Shown here one piece after another: positions 6,052-7,195 of a stretch of 7,195 bases of DNA. Numbering within the stretch: the first letter of the stretch is position 1; every line of letters starts with the position of its first letter. The stretch is from Solirubrobacteraceae bacterium (GTDB taxonomy: Bacteria > Actinomycetota > Thermoleophilia > Solirubrobacterales > Solirubrobacteraceae). The stretch is from NCBI GenBank assembly GCA_019683665.1, contig JADGIB010000189.1, positions 1 to 7,195 of the forward strand, written 5' to 3'. The notes beneath the pieces were generated by a model. That model saw only the letters and a program-made list of their open reading frames with translations. It searched no databases and was not told where the DNA came from. Both the position numbers and the translations under genes were made by a program.

Positions 6052-6572
6052 CCGCCGTGGGCACGATCGACGAGCTGCTGGCGAACAACCGCGCGTACGC
6101 GGACGGGCTCGAGCCGCGCCACCTCGACGTGCGGCCGAGCCGGCGGCTGGCGATCGTGACCTGCATGGACTCGCGCCTCGACGTCTTCGCGGCCCTCGGG
6201 CTGCGCGACGGCGAGGCGCACGTCCTGCGCAACGCCGGCGGGGTGATCACCGACGACGTGATCCGGTCGCTGGCGATCTCGCAGCGGCGGCTGGGCACGC
6301 GCGAGGTGATGCTCATCCACCACACCGACTGCGGCCTGCTGAACCTCTCCGACGACGCGTTCCGGGCCGAGCTGCAGGCCGCTACCGGCGTCGCCCCGGC
6401 GTTCGCGATCGAGTCGTTCACCGACGTCGACGCCGACGTCCGCCAGTCGATCCTGCGGGTGCGCCGGTCGCTCTTCCTCCCCCACCGCGACCGCGTGCGC
6501 GGGTTCGTCTACGACGTCGACACGCACCGGCTGCGCGAGGTCCGCGTCGACGAGCCGCCGGCGGCGGCGTAG
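6048..6572 (+). CDS. Beta-class carbonic anhydrase (Rv1284/CanA type)
   Basis: Zinc enzyme interconverting CO2 and bicarbonate, predicted cytoplasmic. 174 residues, near the 163 of M. tuberculosis Rv1284, with matching blocks LANNRAYA (11-18), IVTCMDSRLDV (36-46), GEAHVLRNAGG (55-65), TDDVIRSLAISQRRLGTRE (68-86), IHHTDCG (90-96) and DVRQSILRVRRSLF (130-143). Zinc ligands C39, H92 and C95 are present, as is the D41/R43 dyad, so it should be active. The GTG at 6048 overlaps the fgd stop (GTGA) like the other junctions; a second in-frame GTG at 6057 is an alternative start. Co-transcription with fgd and the cof genes is strongly suggested. A metabolic link is not obvious, since neither F420 synthesis nor glucose-6-phosphate oxidation releases CO2 directly. 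The stop abuts the convergent marR stop with no gap. Confidence 0.93.
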   Translation: MTAVGTIDELLANNRAYADGLEPRHLDVRPSRRLAIVTCMDSRLDVFAALGLRDGEAHVLRNAGGVITDDVIRSLAISQRRLGTREVMLIHHTDCGLLNLSDDAFRAELQAATGVAPAFAIESFTDVDADVRQSILRVRRSLFLPHRDRVRGFVYDVDTHRLREVRVDEPPAAA

Positions 6573-7004
6573 TCAGGCCTCGACCGCCGCGCGCAGGCGG
6601 TCGAGCAGCGCCCCGAGCCGGTCCAGCTCCTCGTCGTCGAGGGCGGCCCGCAGGCGGGCGTCGTGGGCGACGGCCACCGCGCGCAGGCGGCCGAACAGCG
6701 CCTCGCCCTCCGGGGTGAGCTCGACCTGCTGGACGCGGCGGTCGCCGGGCTCGCGCCAGCGGCGCACGAGCCCCCGCCGCTCGAGCGCGGCGAGGTGGTG
6801 GGTGAGCGTCGCGGGCGTGACGCCGAGGGCGTCGGCGATCCGGGCCTGGGCGCCCCACGACCCGCCGCGGACGAGGAGCAGGACCTGCCAGGTGGCGACC
6901 GAGCCGCCGGCCGCGGCCAGCTCGCGCTCGAGCGCCTGCGTGACCGCGCTCGCGGTCCGGCTGAGGCGCAGGCCGATCGGCAGGTCGGCGGGCGGGCCGG
7001 GCAC
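6573..7004 (-). CDS. MarR-family winged-helix transcriptional regulator
   Basis: About 143 residues from the chosen start, the usual MarR size; such proteins bind palindromic operators as dimers, often released by small aromatic ligands. Seen (numbered from GTG 7004): LPIGLRLSRTASAVTQALERELAAAGG (8-34), the dimerisation helix; winged helix with IADALGVTPATLTHHLAALERRGLV (56-80); wing REPGDRRVQQVELTPEG (84-100) with the family's D-R-R; and a C-terminal dimerisation helix. The start is uncertain. GTG 7004 lies 7 nt after a -10-like TACGGT and would be leaderless. GTG 7013 overlaps that -10, and TTG 7034 lies inside the probable operator, with no ribosome site for any of them. Divergent from the gene at 7125, which it probably controls together with itself. 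Confidence 0.9.
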   Translation of the reverse strand: MPGPPADLPIGLRLSRTASAVTQALERELAAAGGSVATWQVLLLVRGGSWGAQARIADALGVTPATLTHHLAALERRGLVRRWREPGDRRVQQVELTPEGEALFGRLRAVAVAHDARLRAALDDEELDRLGALLDRLRAAVEA

Positions 7005-7011
7005 GTCCGCC

Positions 7012-7017
7012 ACCGTA
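7012..7017 (-). promoter_or_regulatory. Possible -10 element of the marR gene
   Basis: TACGGT on the minus strand fits TANNNT and lies 7 nt before the GTG at 7004, the spacing seen for leaderless actinobacterial transcripts. No good -35 box is found at 16-19 bp, so support is limited. Confidence 0.35.
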
Positions 7018-7023
7018 CCAGAG

Positions 7024-7035
7024 TTTGACCTCAAA
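7024..7035. promoter_or_regulatory. Probable MarR operator palindrome
   Basis: TTTGA-CC-TCAAA is a perfect inverted repeat with 5-bp arms, in one of the few AT-rich spots in this GC-rich window, between the divergent marR gene and the gene at 7125. It covers the -35 box of the rightward promoter and lies just upstream of the probable leftward -10. A dimer bound here could block both. Palindromes of this size and position are typical of MarR autoregulation; the actual ligand and binding are inferred. Confidence 0.55.
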
Positions 7036-7053
7036 TCATTCGATGTCTAACGT
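7025..7053 (+). promoter_or_regulatory. Sigma-70-type promoter of the gene at 7125
   Basis: TTGACC (7025-7030) matches the -35 consensus at five of six positions. A 17-bp spacer separates it from TAACGT (7048-7053), a TANNNT -10 box. Transcription would start near 7060, leaving a leader of about 65 nt. This is the best-formed promoter in the window and it overlaps the palindrome at 7024-7035. Confidence 0.6.
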
Positions 7054-7111
7054 TGTGGGACGGGCGGTCGCGGGCCTCGCCGCGCCGCCGCCCGGCTCCC
7101 CGCCCCGACCC

Positions 7112-7118
7112 GGGAGGT
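7112..7118 (+). promoter_or_regulatory. Ribosome binding site of the right-edge gene
   Basis: GGGAGGT ends 6 nt before ATG 7125. It is a strong Shine-Dalgarno at ordinary spacing and is the main evidence that a gene starts there. Confidence 0.75.
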
Positions 7119-7124
7119 CATCGC

Positions 7125-7195
7125 ATGAGCGCCCCCACGGCATCCGTCCGCGCCCGCCCGGCCGGCGCCCCCCCGGCGCCCCGCCGGCCCCGCCG
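7125..7195 (+). CDS. Unidentified gene, N-terminal 23 codons only, cut by window end
   Basis: An open frame starts at ATG 7125 behind a strong ribosome site and a good promoter, and runs off the window. The visible residues begin MSAPTASVRARPAGAPPAP, a flexible proline-, alanine- and arginine-rich tail that identifies no family. It faces away from the marR gene and shares its control region, the common arrangement for a MarR regulator and its target. Such targets are often drug-efflux transporters of the major facilitator superfamily, many of which start with a short unstructured tail, but nothing visible proves that. It is too short for the usual length cut-off, so it is easily missed. Confidence 0.65.
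   Translation, partial: MSAPTASVRARPAGAPPAPRRPR

Noticed and set aside
6555..6566. GCCGCCGGCGGC perfect palindrome
   Set aside because: It lies within codons for Pro-Pro-Ala-Ala at the carbonic anhydrase C-terminus, has no loop, and such GC palindromes arise readily at this base composition.
6418..6858. Minus-strand frame of 146 codons at the carbonic anhydrase/marR boundary
   Set aside because: It is Arg/Gly/Ala-rich low-complexity sequence overlapping the marR gene in a different frame, with no motif.

Overview
This 7.2 kb window is very GC-rich, almost fully coding, and has strong G/C bias at third codon positions. Several proteins resemble mycobacterial counterparts: an AAC(2')-I acetyltransferase, an F420-dependent glucose-6-phosphate dehydrogenase and an Rv1284-type carbonic anhydrase. 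This points to a high-GC actinobacterium. The stand-alone CofE, in place of the mycobacterial FbiB fusion, argues against Mycobacterium itself. A deep-branching class such as Thermoleophilia is my best guess, by inference only.

Layout. (1) Bases 1-252: the 3' end of a plus-strand AAC(2')-type N-acetyltransferase. (2) Bases 259-2291, minus strand: an HMG-CoA lyase family gene followed by an M28 zinc peptidase gene, overlapping by 4 nt (ATGA). (3) Bases 2292-2347: a short divergent promoter region with a 19-bp inverted repeat whose two arms each supply a -10-like TAGATT, one per direction. (4) Bases 2348-6572, plus strand: a tight six-gene run of a PPOX-fold putative F420 protein, cofD, cofC, cofE, fgd and a beta-carbonic anhydrase. 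Four of the five junctions are 4-nt stop/start overlaps; the fifth is an 11-nt gap. (5) Bases 6573-7004: a convergent MarR-family regulator gene. (6) Bases 7005-7124: a divergent control region with a good -35/-10 promoter facing right and a TTTGA-CC-TCAAA palindrome over its -35 box. (7) Bases 7125-7195: the first 23 codons of an unidentified gene, probably the regulator's target.

How the genes work together. CofC activates a three-carbon phospho-acid with GTP. CofD moves that unit onto the deazaflavin Fo to give (dehydro-)F420-0, and CofE adds the glutamate tail. Fgd then reduces F420 with glucose-6-phosphate, and the PPOX-fold protein may consume F420H2. The run therefore couples making the cofactor with charging it. 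Fo synthase (CofG/CofH or FbiC) and the FMN reductase domain that FbiB carries in mycobacteria are not in the window.

I see no RNA gene, insertion sequence, CRISPR array or prophage. No stretch over 300 bases lacks a gene. The window holds a coherent F420 module with some unusual features. I do not see a wholly unknown system in it.
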